From assembly GCA_963797835.1 (NCBI GenBank), contig CAWCRN010000026.1, positions 248,001-312,000 on the forward strand: a DNA stretch of 64,000 nucleotides, given 5' to 3'. The stretch is from JBDTSW01 sp963797835 (lineage in GTDB: Bacteria; Actinomycetota; Thermoleophilia; Solirubrobacterales; 70-9). A model generated the notes under the pieces. The model made no database searches. It was not told where the DNA came from and saw nothing but the letters and a program-made list of their open reading frames with translations. Of the stretch, positions 26,012-34,799 are shown one piece after another. Position numbers and translations under genes: made by a program. Each line of letters starts with the position of its first letter. The first letter of the stretch is position 1.

Positions 26012-27217
26012 ATGCGCGCGGTAGTCGTGGGGGCGGGGTTCGCGGGCCTCGCGGCCGCGGACGAGCTCCGGCGGGGCGGGGCCGAGGTCGTCGTGCTGGA
26101 GGCGCGCGATCGCGTTGGCGGGCGGGTGTGGTCACGGGCGCTCGAGGACGGCTCGGTCGTCGAGATGGGCGCCGAGTTCATCCTGGCCGAGAACACCGCG
26201 GTGCGCGAGACGGCCGGGCGGCTGGGCCTGGACCTGCTCGACAAGGGGATGAGCTACGGCCGGCGCGAGCTACGGGGCGCCGACCCGTTCGAGCCGGAGG
26301 AGCTGGACGCCGCGGTCGCCGAGGTCGAGCGCGCGTCCGCCGCGGGGGAGGGCCGGGGGCTCTCGGCGCGGGCACTGCTCGACCGGCTCGAGATGCCGCC
26401 GGCGGTGCGCGAGGCGCTCGCGGCGCGCACGGAGGTCTCGGCCGCCGGCCCGGCCGACACGGTTGGAGCGGCCGCGCTCGCGATGGTCGCCCACATCGAC
26501 GACTTTCCCGCCCCCAGCGTCGCGGGCGGCAACCAGCGGATCGCCCTCGAGCTGGCGGGCCGGCTGGGCCCCGCCGTGCGCCTGTCGGAGCCCGTCCGCG
26601 CGATCGCGTGGGACGAGGACGGCGTGACCGCCAGGACCGACGCGGCCGAGGTGGAGGCCGACGCCTGTGTGGTCGCCGTGCCGGCCAGCGTGGTCGGTGA
26701 GATCGACTTCGAGCCGGCGCTTCCGGAGCCACTCGCCGGCTCCCTCGAAGCGGTCTCCTACGGGCACGCCGCGAAGCTGTTCGTGCCGCTGCGTGAGGCG
26801 GCGCCTCCCAGTGCCGTGCTCAGCGTGCCGGGGCGCTACTGGGTGTGGACCGCGAACGGCGCCGGCGGCCAGGCCCAGCCCGTCGCCTGCTGCTTCGCGG
26901 GCTCGGCGGCCGCCCTCGAGCGGCTGGGCGTCGCCGACGGGCCGGAGCCGTGGGCGGCCTCGCTCGCCGACCTCCGCCCGGACCTCGACCTCGACGCCGG
27001 GCGGGCGTTCGTCTCGACCTGGGACGACGACCCATGGGTCCGGGCCGCCTACTCGGTCTGGGTGGAGGAGGACGTCAGCTCGGTGCTGGCGGGGCGGCAT
27101 GGCCCGCTTGCTTTCAGTGGCGAGCACACGGCGGGGGAGTGGCATGGCCTGATGGAAGGAGCCCTCCGGAGCGGCACCCGAGCGGCGGGGCCAGGCTCGC
27201 TCGGCACAGACCTCTAG
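26012..27217 (+). CDS. FAD-dependent amine oxidase (monoamine/polyamine oxidase type)
   Basis: 401 residues. Dinucleotide motif AVVVGAGFAGLAAADELRR, then VVLEARDRVGGRVWS, typical of flavin amine oxidases, and a C-terminal FSGEHTAGEWHGLMEGALRS closing the FAD site. Substrate could be putrescine, a longer polyamine or another primary amine. The ATG at 26012 follows 103 nt without a gene in which I see no clear signal. It ends tail to tail with a LysR gene, sharing CTAG. Confidence 0.88.
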   Translation: MRAVVVGAGFAGLAAADELRRGGAEVVVLEARDRVGGRVWSRALEDGSVVEMGAEFILAENTAVRETAGRLGLDLLDKGMSYGRRELRGADPFEPEELDAAVAEVERASAAGEGRGLSARALLDRLEMPPAVREALAARTEVSAAGPADTVGAAALAMVAHIDDFPAPSVAGGNQRIALELAGRLGPAVRLSEPVRAIAWDEDGVTARTDAAEVEADACVVAVPASVVGEIDFEPALPEPLAGSLEAVSYGHAAKLFVPLREAAPPSAVLSVPGRYWVWTANGAGGQAQPVACCFAGSAAALERLGVADGPEPWAASLADLRPDLDLDAGRAFVSTWDDDPWVRAAYSVWVEEDVSSVLAGRHGPLAFSGEHTAGEWHGLMEGALRSGTRAAGPGSLGTDL

Positions 27218-28113
27218 CGACTGCTGGGTGGGCGCCGCGAGAAGCGCTCGAGCGCGAACTCCAGGAACGCCTCCGCGGCCGGTGTCCGGCGGCGGTCGGT
27301 GCGCCAGACGAGGCTGACGGGGAGCTTGACCCGCGGACGCAGGTGCGCCGAGGCCACCCGCGGCCCGGCGGGGTGGAGGTAGCCCGCCGGTAGGAGCGCG
27401 ACGCCCAGCCCGTGCGAGGCGAGCGAGCGGATCGTCTCCAGCTCGAAGGTCTCGAACGCGTACTCGGGAGCAGGGTCGGCGTCCTCGAGCCGCTCGTCGA
27501 CCGCCCGGCGCAGGGCCGAGCCGGGACGGAACCCGATCAGGGCGTCGCCGGCCAGCTGCTCGACCCGAACCGCGGTTCTTCCCGCGAGCGCGTGGCCGGT
27601 CGACATGACCGCGACCAGCTCCTCCTCGTAGAGGATCCGGGCGGTCATCCCGGGGCCCACCTGACCCGGTCCGGCCATGGCGAACGCGAGGTCCAGCTCG
27701 TCGCGCCGCAGGAGGTTGAGGATGACGTCGATCGCCTGCTCGTGGAGGTGCATCCCGACGCCGGGGTAGCGCTCGCGAAACGCCTCGAGCATGGCCGGCA
27801 CGCCGAGGCTGGCCAGCGGGAGCGAGCCGAGCGATACGTGGCCGCGCAGGAGCCCGCTCAGCTCGCTCAGCTCCTGGCGCGCGGCCTCGACCTCCTGAAG
27901 CACGCGGTTGGCGCGCTCGAGCAGCAATTCGCCCGCTTCGGTCAGCTCGACGCGGCGGGTGGTGCGGCGCAGCAGCTCCATCCCCAGCTCGGCCTCGAGC
28001 CGGCGGACCTGCTGGGAGAGGGCCGGCTGGGCGACCTGGATCTCCTCGGCCGCGCGGGTGAAGTGCCGATGGCGAGCGACTGCGGCGAAGTAGGAGAGCT
28101 GTCTCAGCTCCAC
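27214..28113 (-). CDS. LysR-family transcriptional regulator
   Basis: 299 residues. N-terminal winged helix: ELRQLSYFAAVARHRHFTRA then VAQPALSQQVRRLEAELGME. C-terminal periplasmic-binding-like effector domain. The GTG at 28113 is chosen because the LysR fold starts there, although an upstream ATG at 28212 is in frame. An inverted repeat at 28121-28159 just upstream is the probable binding site, in the divergent promoter it shares with the GNAT gene. Effector unknown. Confidence 0.9.
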   Translation of the reverse strand: MELRQLSYFAAVARHRHFTRAAEEIQVAQPALSQQVRRLEAELGMELLRRTTRRVELTEAGELLLERANRVLQEVEAARQELSELSGLLRGHVSLGSLPLASLGVPAMLEAFRERYPGVGMHLHEQAIDVILNLLRRDELDLAFAMAGPGQVGPGMTARILYEEELVAVMSTGHALAGRTAVRVEQLAGDALIGFRPGSALRRAVDERLEDADPAPEYAFETFELETIRSLASHGLGVALLPAGYLHPAGPRVASAHLRPRVKLPVSLVWRTDRRRTPAAEAFLEFALERFSRRPPSSR

Positions 28114-28120
28114 GGTGATT

Positions 28121-28159
28121 AAGACTATCTGCTTATGGATCGTAGAGCAGATATGTCTT
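28121..28159. promoter_or_regulatory. LysR operator in divergent promoter
   Basis: ATCTGCT (28127-28133) and AGCAGAT (28146-28152) are perfect arms; the symmetry extends outward to AAGAC and GTCTT with a one-base offset. It lies between the LysR start and the divergent acetyltransferase, the usual LysR position. The A/T content stands out from the GC-rich surroundings. Confidence 0.75.
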
Positions 28160-28195
28160 GGACTTATTACCTCGGCGCGTGGCATCCTGATCCTC

Positions 28196-28700
28196 ATGGC
28201 AAGCTTGGACACGGTGACCGCCAGCCCCGCCGATGCGCACGATGTCGCGTTCGCCGTGGTCGACCCCGACGACCGGGACGCCGTTCGCCTGCGCCTCGCG
28301 ATGGAGGAGCGAGGCCAGCCGCCTCTACCACGATCGCGACGGCTCGATTCACACGGTCTCCGCGTCCGCCGAGGAGCTCAGGCAGCCGACGGGCGCGTTC
28401 ATCGTCGCCAGGGCCGGCGGGCGGGCGATCGGCTGCGGAGGGTTCAAGCGCCTCGACGATCGCACCTGCGAGATCAAGCGCATGTACCTGGAGCCGGCCT
28501 GGCGCGGCCGCGGCCTGGCGCGGGAGCTCCTGGAGGCGATCGAGGATGCGGCTCGCACCGCCGGGTACTCGATGGCCCGCCTCGACACCGGCGATCGCCA
28601 GCCCGCGGCCGAGCGGCTGTACGACTCCGCCGGCTACCGGCGAATCCCCGACTACAACTCCAACCCGCTCGCGCGGCTCTGGTTCGAGAGGCGGCTGTGA
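28196..28700 (+). CDS. GNAT-family N-acetyltransferase
   Basis: About 167 residues after removing one extra c near 28310 (AMEE then ASRLYHDRDG). Acetyl-CoA motif: LEPAWRGRGLARELLEAIED. Followed by YDSAGYRRIPDYNSNPLARLWFERRL, the usual GNAT end. ATG at 28196. Its stop overlaps the next GTG (GTGA). Divergent from the LysR gene and so probably under its control. Being in a polyamine island it could acetylate an amine, but the family is too broad to say. Confidence 0.8.
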
Positions 28701-28978
28701 TCGACGCGATCGGGTTGCGCCCGGCATGCCCCGCCGACCGTGCGGCGCTGACCCGGCTCGCGGAGCTCGACTCCGCCCGCGTCCCGCCCGGCCGGGTGCT
28801 GGTCGCCGAGTCGGGCGGCACCCTGCGCGCGGCTCTCTCGATCGACACCGGTGAGGCGATCGCCGATCCGTTCGTGCCCACCGCGCACCTGGTGGCAGCC
28901 CTCCGGGCGCACGCCGCCAGCTCGCCAGAAGGGAGAAGGTGGTGGACACGACCGTCCGAGCCGATGCCGGCGACCTGA
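28697..28978 (+). CDS. Short unknown protein between two acetyltransferases
   Basis: 93 residues. It begins LRPACPADRAALTRLAELDS and contains VLVAESGGTLRAALSIDTGE followed by ADPFVPTAHLVAALRAHA. This looks like the N-terminal part of a GNAT fold that lacks the acetyl-CoA loop; comparable short frames are familiar from actinobacterial genomes, but I know of no function. GTG start in a GTGA overlap. Its last 37 nt overlap the next gene. Confidence 0.6.
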   Translation: MIDAIGLRPACPADRAALTRLAELDSARVPPGRVLVAESGGTLRAALSIDTGEAIADPFVPTAHLVAALRAHAASSPEGRRWWTRPSEPMPAT

Positions 28979-29457
28979 CCGTGCGCCGCAGCTACGGGAC
29001 GAGCGATGCCGCCGCGATCCTGGAGCTACACCGCCGGGTCTACCCGCCCGAGTACGGCGTCGACCAGACGTTCATCGACGACATCGCGATCACGCTCGCC
29101 GACCTCGACGCCACCGGCTTCCCCGGGCCGGGGGAGGGCGCCTGGCTGGTAGACGGCCCGGGCGGCCTCGCCGGCAGCCTGCTCCTCAGCGACGAGGGCG
29201 AGGGCGAGGGCCGGGTTCGCCTGTTCGTGTTCGACCAGGCGCTCCGGGGACGAGGGCTGGGCCGCCGCCTGCTGGGCGAGCTGCTCGACCTGGCGCGGGA
29301 CTTCGGCTACGACCGGCTCACCCTCGCCACGTTCGCGGACCTGACCGCCGCCGCCCACCTCTACCGGGAGGCGGGTTTCGAGCTGGTCCGCGAGGACATC
29401 GCGCCCCGCTGGGGCCGCGAGGACTTCAGGTTCCAGCACTACGAGCTGCGGCTATAG
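28942..29457 (+). CDS. GNAT-family N-acetyltransferase
   Basis: 171 residues. Acetyl-CoA loop in FDQALRGRGLGRRLLGELLD; C-terminal FADLTAAAHLYREAGFELVR. Two tandem GTG codons (28939 and 28942); GGGAGAAGG fits the second better. Some members of this pattern are fused to MarR regulators; here it stands alone. Third and last gene of a small acetyltransferase operon. Confidence 0.82.
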   Translation: MDTTVRADAGDLTVRRSYGTSDAAAILELHRRVYPPEYGVDQTFIDDIAITLADLDATGFPGPGEGAWLVDGPGGLAGSLLLSDEGEGEGRVRLFVFDQALRGRGLGRRLLGELLDLARDFGYDRLTLATFADLTAAAHLYREAGFELVREDIAPRWGREDFRFQHYELRL

Positions 29458-29480
29458 GGCTCGGCTGCCCCCCGTTCGCA

Positions 29481-29524
29481 GGTTTCCGAGATTCGGTCCG
29501 CATACCGACCCCGATCCGGAAACC
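29481..29524. repeat. 44-bp palindromic element, copy A
   Basis: Outer arms GGTTTCCG and CGGAAACC are perfect; the inner part is GGTC-CGCATACC-GACC. It is the reverse orientation of the elements at 41311-41355 and 42245-42287, sharing GGGGTCG, TATGCGGACC and the outer GGTTTCC. It lies between convergent genes. Confidence 0.75.
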
Positions 29525-29530
29525 CTTCGC

Positions 29531-30374
29531 CTACGGCGCCGGTGTCGCCTCGGCCGCCGGGGCCACCGCGCGCGCTGAGGCCCCGCCCTCGTCCTGGGTC
29601 AGCCGGTGGGCGAGGTAGACGGGGATGATCGAGAGCAGGATCACCAGCACCGCGACCGCGTTCACGATCGGAAGCTGGTTCGGGCGCGAGAAGTTGGTGA
29701 GGATCCAGATCGGCAGCGTGTCGTCGCCGGCCCCGACGGTGAACGTGGTGACGATGATCTCGTCGAAGCTGAGCGCGAACGCCAGCAGCGCGCCGGCGAT
29801 CAGCGCCGAGCGCATGTTGGGGAAGGTCACCAGCCGGAACGTCTGCCAGGGGCTGGCGCCCAGGTCGGCGGACGCCTCCTCGAACGAGCCCGCCAGGCGC
29901 CGCAGCCGGGCGATCACGTTGTTGTAGACGACGACGATGCAGAAGGTCGCGTGCGCGACGACGATCGTGAACAGGCCGAGGTCGATGCCGAGGATCTGGG
30001 TGAACGTCGAGTTCAGCGCGATGCCGGTGACGATCCCCGGCAGCGCGATGGGGAGGATCACCAGGAACGAGATCGTCTCGCGGCCGAAGAAGCGGTGGCG
30101 CGCCACCGCGATCGAGGCGAGCGTGCCGAGGACCAGCGCGAGCGCGGTGGCCAGCAGCCCGGTCTTGCAGCGAGTAGAGGAACGCGTCGCGGGCGCCGGT
30201 GTTCTTCAGGGCCAGGTCGAACCACTCGAACGTGAGGCCCGGCGGCGGCCACGTGAACGTCTTCGACGTGCTGAACGCGTAGATCACGATCACGATCAGC
30301 GGGATGTAGATGAACGCCAGCGTGAAGCCGGTCGCGAAGCGCAGCATCCAGAGTGATCGGCCGGAGAGGCGCAT
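29531..30374 (-). CDS. potC: Polyamine-type ABC transporter permease (PotC type)
   Basis: About 280 residues after removing an extra a near 30167 (FLYSLQ then TGLLATALALV). First helix LRFATGFTLAFIYIPLIVIV; EAA loop EEASADLGASPWQTFRLVTF. The last gene of the third importer operon (order potA-potD-potB-potC). A short tail (EATPAP) follows the last helix. Confidence 0.9.
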
Positions 30375-30377
30375 CGG

Positions 30378-31273
30378 CTAGAGGTGCTCGAACGCGCCGA
30401 GCCTTCGCGCGATGAGGAGGTAGATGATCATGACGAGCACCGGCACCGTCGCGAAGGCGGCGGCGAACGGCAGGTTGACCGCGAAGTTGTCGTAGACGAG
30501 CGTGCCGATGAACTGCTCGCCGGACCCGACCAGGTCGATGGCGATGAAGTCGCCGAGGGTGAGCGAGAAGGTGAAGATCGAGCCGGCGATCACGGCCGGG
30601 AGCGCCAGCGGCAGGATCACCCGGCGGAAGGTCGTGAACGGCCTCGCGCCCATGGTCCTCGGAGGCGCTCAGCAGGGTGTCCGGGATCCGCTCGAGCCCC
30701 GCGTAGATGGGGATGATCATGTACGGAAGCCAGATGTAGGTCATCACGAGCCAGACGGCGACCAGGCCGTAGCCGGGGCCCGAGATGCCGAACGGGTCGA
30801 GGAACCAGTTGAGGACGCCCTCCTCGCTCAGGATGCCGCGCCAGGCGAACACCTTGACCAGGTAGGAGGACCAGAGCGGCATCAGCACCGCGACCACCAG
30901 CAGGCCGCGGGCCCGGGGCTTCGCGAGCTTCGCCATGTAGAACGCCAGCGGGAACGCCAGCAGCGCGCACGTCACCGTGACCAGCAGCGCGACCGCCGAT
31001 CGTCCGAGCGGTGACCGCGCGATAGACGGGCTCGGAGACGACGTCCTTGAAGTTGTCGAGCGTCCAGCTCCGCTCGATCTCGCCGGAGAGCTCGCCCAGC
31101 GTCCAGAAGCTGGTGATGAACAGGACGGCGAGCGACCCGAGATAGCCGACGACGAGCCAGCCGACCGGGCCGGCGAGGAGCGCCCCCACCTGCAGGCGGG
31201 GGCGCCCGTGGAAGAGGCCGGCGAGCCTGCGGCCCGCCGGCCTCTTCGGAGCTGGAGCGGTTCCAGCCTCCAC
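30378..31273 (-). CDS. potB: Polyamine-type ABC transporter permease (PotB type)
   Basis: About 297 residues after removing an extra g near 31006 (TIG then VALLVTVT) and an extra c near 30653 (ASED then MGARPFTTFRRV). About six transmembrane helices, including GPVGWLVVGYLGSLAVLFIT. The EAA loop is split by the second break. GTG start at 31273, with no clear ribosome site, 20 nt after the binding-protein stop. Confidence 0.88.
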
Positions 31274-31293
31274 GGGCTAGAGGGTCAGGGCCC

Positions 31294-32502
31294 TTAGCCC
31301 TTGACCTCGTTCCATCCCTGGACCCACTCGTCGTAGGTCTTGCAATCGTCGTTGCCATCGCCACAGTCGGAGACGGGGGTCTTCCAGTACTCGATCTGGT
31401 CGAAGAACTCCTCGTCGTCCGCGTGGTAGATGTCGCAGTGCTTCTTGTCGGCCGTCAGGGCGCACGACTTCTCGTTCGCCGGGGCCTCGCCGAACCACTC
31501 GGCCACGGCGGCGTTCGCCTCCGGGCTGATGATGTGGTCCAGCCACAGGTACGCGCAGTTCGGATGCTCTGCCTCCGAGCTGATCATCCACGTGTCGGAC
31601 CAGCCGGTCGCGCCCTCCTCGGGGAGGACGGTCTCCTCCGGCTCGCCGTCGGCGTTCAGCAGGTTGGTGATCACCTGCCATGTGGTGCCCACGGACGAGT
31701 CGCCGTTCGCGAACGCCTGGATCTGCTTGGTGTAGTCAGACCAGTACTCGCCGATGTGCTCGTTCTGCTCCTTGAGGAGCTCGATCGCCGCGTCGAACTG
31801 CTCCTGGTTGAGCTCGTACGGATCCTCGATGCCGAGGTCCGGCTGGTGCTCGCGCAGGTACAGCGCCGCGTCGGCGATGTAGATCGGGTTGTCGTACGCG
31901 GTGACCTTGCCCGAGTAGTCGCTCGCGTTGTCGAAGACGACGTCCCAGGACGTGGGCGCCGGCTTGACCTCGTCCGGGTCGTACTGCAACAGGTTCGAGC
32001 CGCGTCCGTGCGGGACGCCGTAGTCTGACGCCGTCGAACGTGTTCCACGGCTGATCCTTGAGCGCCTCGAACACGTCCTCGTAGTTCGGGATCAGGTCGA
32101 CGTTGACCGGGGCGACGTCGCCGCCCTCGTAGAGCCGCCCAGAGGCATCGCCCGAGGCCGAGACCGCGTCGTACTGCCCGGTCCGCATCAGCTGCACCAT
32201 CTCGTCGGAGGTGTTGCCGACCTTCACGTTGACCTTGCAGCCGGTCTCCTTCTCGAAGTCGGTCACCCAGTCGACCTTCGGGGTCGGTGGAGCCGTCCTC
32301 GACGTAGCCGGCCCAGGCAACGAGGTTGACCTCGCCCTCGCCCTCGCCGATCTCGGTCGGCAGCGTCGGCCGTGGCCTCCTCGCCACCGCCCTCGTCGTC
32401 ATCGTCGCTGCCACAGCCGGCCGCGAAGGCCAGCATGAAGGCGACGAGGCCCCCGACGATGAGCCATGCCCATCGCGCAGAATTCCTCTCTCTGGTACTC
32501 AC
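31294..32502 (-). CDS. potD: Polyamine-type ABC transporter substrate-binding lipoprotein
   Basis: About 401 residues after removing three extra bases (near 32366, 32285 and 32027). Signal: WLIVGGLVAFMLAFAAGC, a clear lipobox, then an acidic Ser/Asp/Glu linker. Body: VNLVAWAGYVEDGSTD, WVTDFEKETGCKVNVKVGNT, DEMVQLMRTGQYDAVSASGD, then GTTWQVITNLLNADGE. The start GTG overlaps the upstream ATPase stop (GTGA). Compared with the 19580 paralogue it has extra Cys near the C-terminus (DCGDGNDDCK). Ligand unknown within the polyamine class. Confidence 0.87.
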
Positions 32503-33566
32503 AGTGCTGCTCCCTTCCTCTCTCCTTGTTCCGGGACGGCGACCGTGTGCTCCGGCCGCCACCCCACGAGCGTTTCCTGACCCATCGCTTCGAGCGCCTC
32601 CGTCGAGGAGGTCTCGAGGTTCTGGCGTACGACTTGAAGCTCTCCGCCGGCATCGAGCGCCACGACGTAGCGGGTGATCATCCCCGCGTACGCGACGGCG
32701 CTGATCCTGCCGCGCTCCGTGTGCATCCCGTCCCCGGTCTCCGACTCGTCGAGAAGGCGGACCTTCTCGGGGCGGACGGTGAACCGGCGGCCGTCGCGCT
32801 CGAGCACGTTCGAGACCCCCACGAAATCGCTCACGAAGGCGTTGGCGGGCTGCTCGTAGACCGCGGCCGGCGGCCCCACCTGCTCGACCCTGCCCTCGTT
32901 GAAGACGGCGAGGCGGTCCGACATCGTCAGCGCCTCCTCCTGGTCGTGGGTGACGTAGATGAAGGTGATCCCGACGTCGCCCTGGATCTGCTTCAGCTCG
33001 ATCTGCATCTGCTCGCGGAGCTTCAGGTCGAGCGCCCCCAGGGGCTCGTCCAGCAACAGCACCCGCGGGCGGTTGACGATCGCCCGCGCCAGCGCCACCC
33101 GCTGGCGCTGACCTCCGGAGAGCTCCGCCGGCTTGCGCTCGCCGTAGCCCGCGAGACGCACCATCTCCAGCGCCTCGTCGCGCCGCCGAGCACGCTCGCC
33201 ACGCTCCGTGCCGCCCACCCTCAATCCGTACTCCACGTTGTCCGCTACGGACATGTGGGGGAAGAGGGCGTAGTCCTGGAACACCGTGTTGACGGCGCGG
33301 TCGTAGGGCGGCACGCCCGTGACGTCCTCGCCGGCCAGCTCGACTCGGCCGGCGTCCGGCTCCTCGAACCCGGCGATCATGCGCAGCGTGGTGGTCTTGC
33401 CCGAGCCGGAGGGGCCCAGCATGGTGAAGAACTCGCCCGGCGCGACCTCCAGGTCGACCGAATCCACGGCCACGACGTCGCCGTAGGTCTTGCGCAACCC
33501 CGTCAGCCGGACGTCCGGCTCCTGGCCGGTCGGGTCCGGGTCGGCCACGGCTGCCGATTCGCTCAT
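32499..33566 (-). CDS. potA: Polyamine-type ABC transporter ATP-binding protein
   Basis: Intact, about 355 residues: Walker A GPSGSGKTTT, signature LSGGQRQRVALARAI, LLLDEPLGALDL, TOBE region FTVRPEKVRLLDE. The ATG at 33566 has GGAG just upstream; a GTG at 33575 is in frame too. First gene of the third importer operon. Its promoter (33607-33635) and TetR-like site (33670-33703) lie upstream. Confidence 0.92.
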   Translation of the reverse strand: MSESAAVADPDPTGQEPDVRLTGLRKTYGDVVAVDSVDLEVAPGEFFTMLGPSGSGKTTTLRMIAGFEEPDAGRVELAGEDVTGVPPYDRAVNTVFQDYALFPHMSVADNVEYGLRVGGTERGERARRRDEALEMVRLAGYGERKPAELSGGQRQRVALARAIVNRPRVLLLDEPLGALDLKLREQMQIELKQIQGDVGITFIYVTHDQEEALTMSDRLAVFNEGRVEQVGPPAAVYEQPANAFVSDFVGVSNVLERDGRRFTVRPEKVRLLDESETGDGMHTERGRISAVAYAGMITRYVVALDAGGELQVVRQNLETSSTEALEAMGQETLVGWRPEHTVAVPEQGERKGAAL

Positions 33567-33606
33567 CTGCTCCACTGCGTATAACTGCCCGACGCGGGCA
33601 GGGTGA

Positions 33607-33703
33607 CCCTACCCGTGCGCGGGGCGGCTGACAAGGACAAAGTTCACTCCCTGCGTTGGCCCATGCGGTTAGAAGGCCGTTCAGCGCCTGAACGACCGTT
33701 CTA
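33607..33703 (-). promoter_or_regulatory. Promoter and TetR-like operator of the third polyamine importer
   Basis: Read on the minus strand: TTGTCA (33635-33630), a 17-nt spacer, TAGGGT (33612-33607). Upstream, 33670-33703 is an imperfect inverted repeat with outer TAGAA/TTCTA and inner CCGTTCAG-CGC-CTGAACG. Its right half CTGAACGACCGTTCTA matches 12 of 16 bases of the palindrome at 18914-18929, so the TetR at 18969 may act here too. The site overlaps the azlD stop. Confidence 0.65.
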
Positions 33704-34015
33704 CAGCAACGCCCGCGAGAGCGCCGTGACGGCGGCGGCGACGCCGACTGCGGGTAGCGCGGAGCCGCCACGGGCGAGGACGAGCGCCGCCGCTCCGACG
33801 CCAAGGACCCGCTCGTCCACCTCGAGGGCTCCGCCCTCGGGCACCCCGAACGTCTGTACCACGACGAGCGCCGCCAGCAGGGCCGGCGCGATCAGCACGA
33901 TCACGTTGGTGGTTCGCCTCGGCAGCTCGCGGCCGCCCAGCAGCGCCGGCCCAAAGGCCCGGGTGAGCGCCGTGGTCACGGTCAGCACCGCGATCGTCAC
34001 CCAGACGTCGCTCAC
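33701..34015 (-). CDS. azlD: AzlD-family membrane protein (branched-chain amino acid export)
   Basis: 104 residues with three to four hydrophobic helices: VWVTIAVLTVTTALTRAFGP, VIVLIAPALLAALVVVQTFG. Small partner of AzlC in an exporter of branched-chain amino acids or related compounds. The GTG overlaps the AzlC stop (GTGA). Confidence 0.85.
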   Translation of the reverse strand: MSDVWVTIAVLTVTTALTRAFGPALLGGRELPRRTTNVIVLIAPALLAALVVVQTFGVPEGGALEVDERVLGVGAAALVLARGGSALPAVGVAAAVTALSRALL

Positions 34016-34693
34016 GGCTCGCTCCGCCTCTGGGCCACGAGGCCGACCAGCGCGGCGGCCGAGGCGGCGATGATCGGCACCCCGGCGGGCGTGAACGGGA
34101 TCAGCACGAGGGCGATCACGGCCCCGAGCCCGGCGGCGATCGCCGGCAGCCCCGGACGGAGTTCCCCCTCGACCAGCAGCGCCAGGAAGAAGGCCGGAAA
34201 CAGGGCGTCGAGGCCGAGGTTGGCCGGATCGCCGATCAGATCCCCGGCGAGCACGCCGAGCAGCGTCCCGCCCACCCAGCATGGGTAGGAGGGCAGGGTG
34301 GCGCCGACCATGAACGCGGGGTCGAAGCGCCCGCCGCCGCGGCTGGCGGCCGCCCAGGAGAAGTCGATCATCGCCTGGGCCACCAGCGAGCGGCGCAGCA
34401 CGCCGCCGCTCAACGACGGTGCAAGGGCCACGCCCATCGGGAGGTAGCGAGCGTTCAGCAGGGCACCTGCTGCGATCGCGGCCGCCGGCGTCGCCTCCGG
34501 CCGCAAGCACGGCGGCGGCGCCGAACTGGGCGGAGCCGGCGAACAGTGCCGCCGACATCACCACCGGGGCGACCGGCCCCATCACCGGCTCGGCCAAGAC
34601 CCCGAACGAGATGCCAAGCAGGACGGCGGCGACCGCGTACGGGATGCCGGCGCGAAGCCCGCGGGCGAACTCCGGGTCCCTGCGCAGGCTCAC
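34012..34693 (-). CDS. azlC: AzlC-family permease
   Basis: About 226 residues after removing one extra base near 34505 (VLAAGG then TPAAAIAAGALLNARYLPMG). Hydrophobic throughout. Family motifs: GIPYAVAAVLLGISFG, MSAALFAGSAQFGAAA and LLNARYLPMGVALAP. GTG start at 34693. Forms a pair with AzlD. Not obviously linked to the polyamine genes. Confidence 0.86.
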
Positions 34694-34726
34694 CGATTCC
34701 CGGGGCGCCCCGTGTGCCGGCTGGGG

Positions 34727-34770
34727 AAAAAGGTGCCCCCGGGCCTCGGGGGGTGAAGAGGCCCGGGGGC
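34727..34770 (-). terminator. Intrinsic terminator of the NlpC/P60 gene
   Basis: GCCCCCGGGCCTC (34735-34747) and GAGGCCCGGGGGC (34758-34770) form a perfect 13-bp stem with a 10-nt loop. Read on the minus strand it is followed by a run of five U (34731-34727). It lies about 30 nt beyond the stop of the hydrolase gene. An adjacent CTAGCGC/GCGCTAG pair (34776-34803) spans that stop. Confidence 0.85.
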
Positions 34771-34799
34771 GTTTCCTAGCGCTGGATGGGGGTCTGGCG

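Noticed and set aside
28115..28195. Upstream start for the GNAT gene within the LysR promoter
   Set aside because: The translated piece is not family-like and would run through the operator; ATG at 28196 is better.
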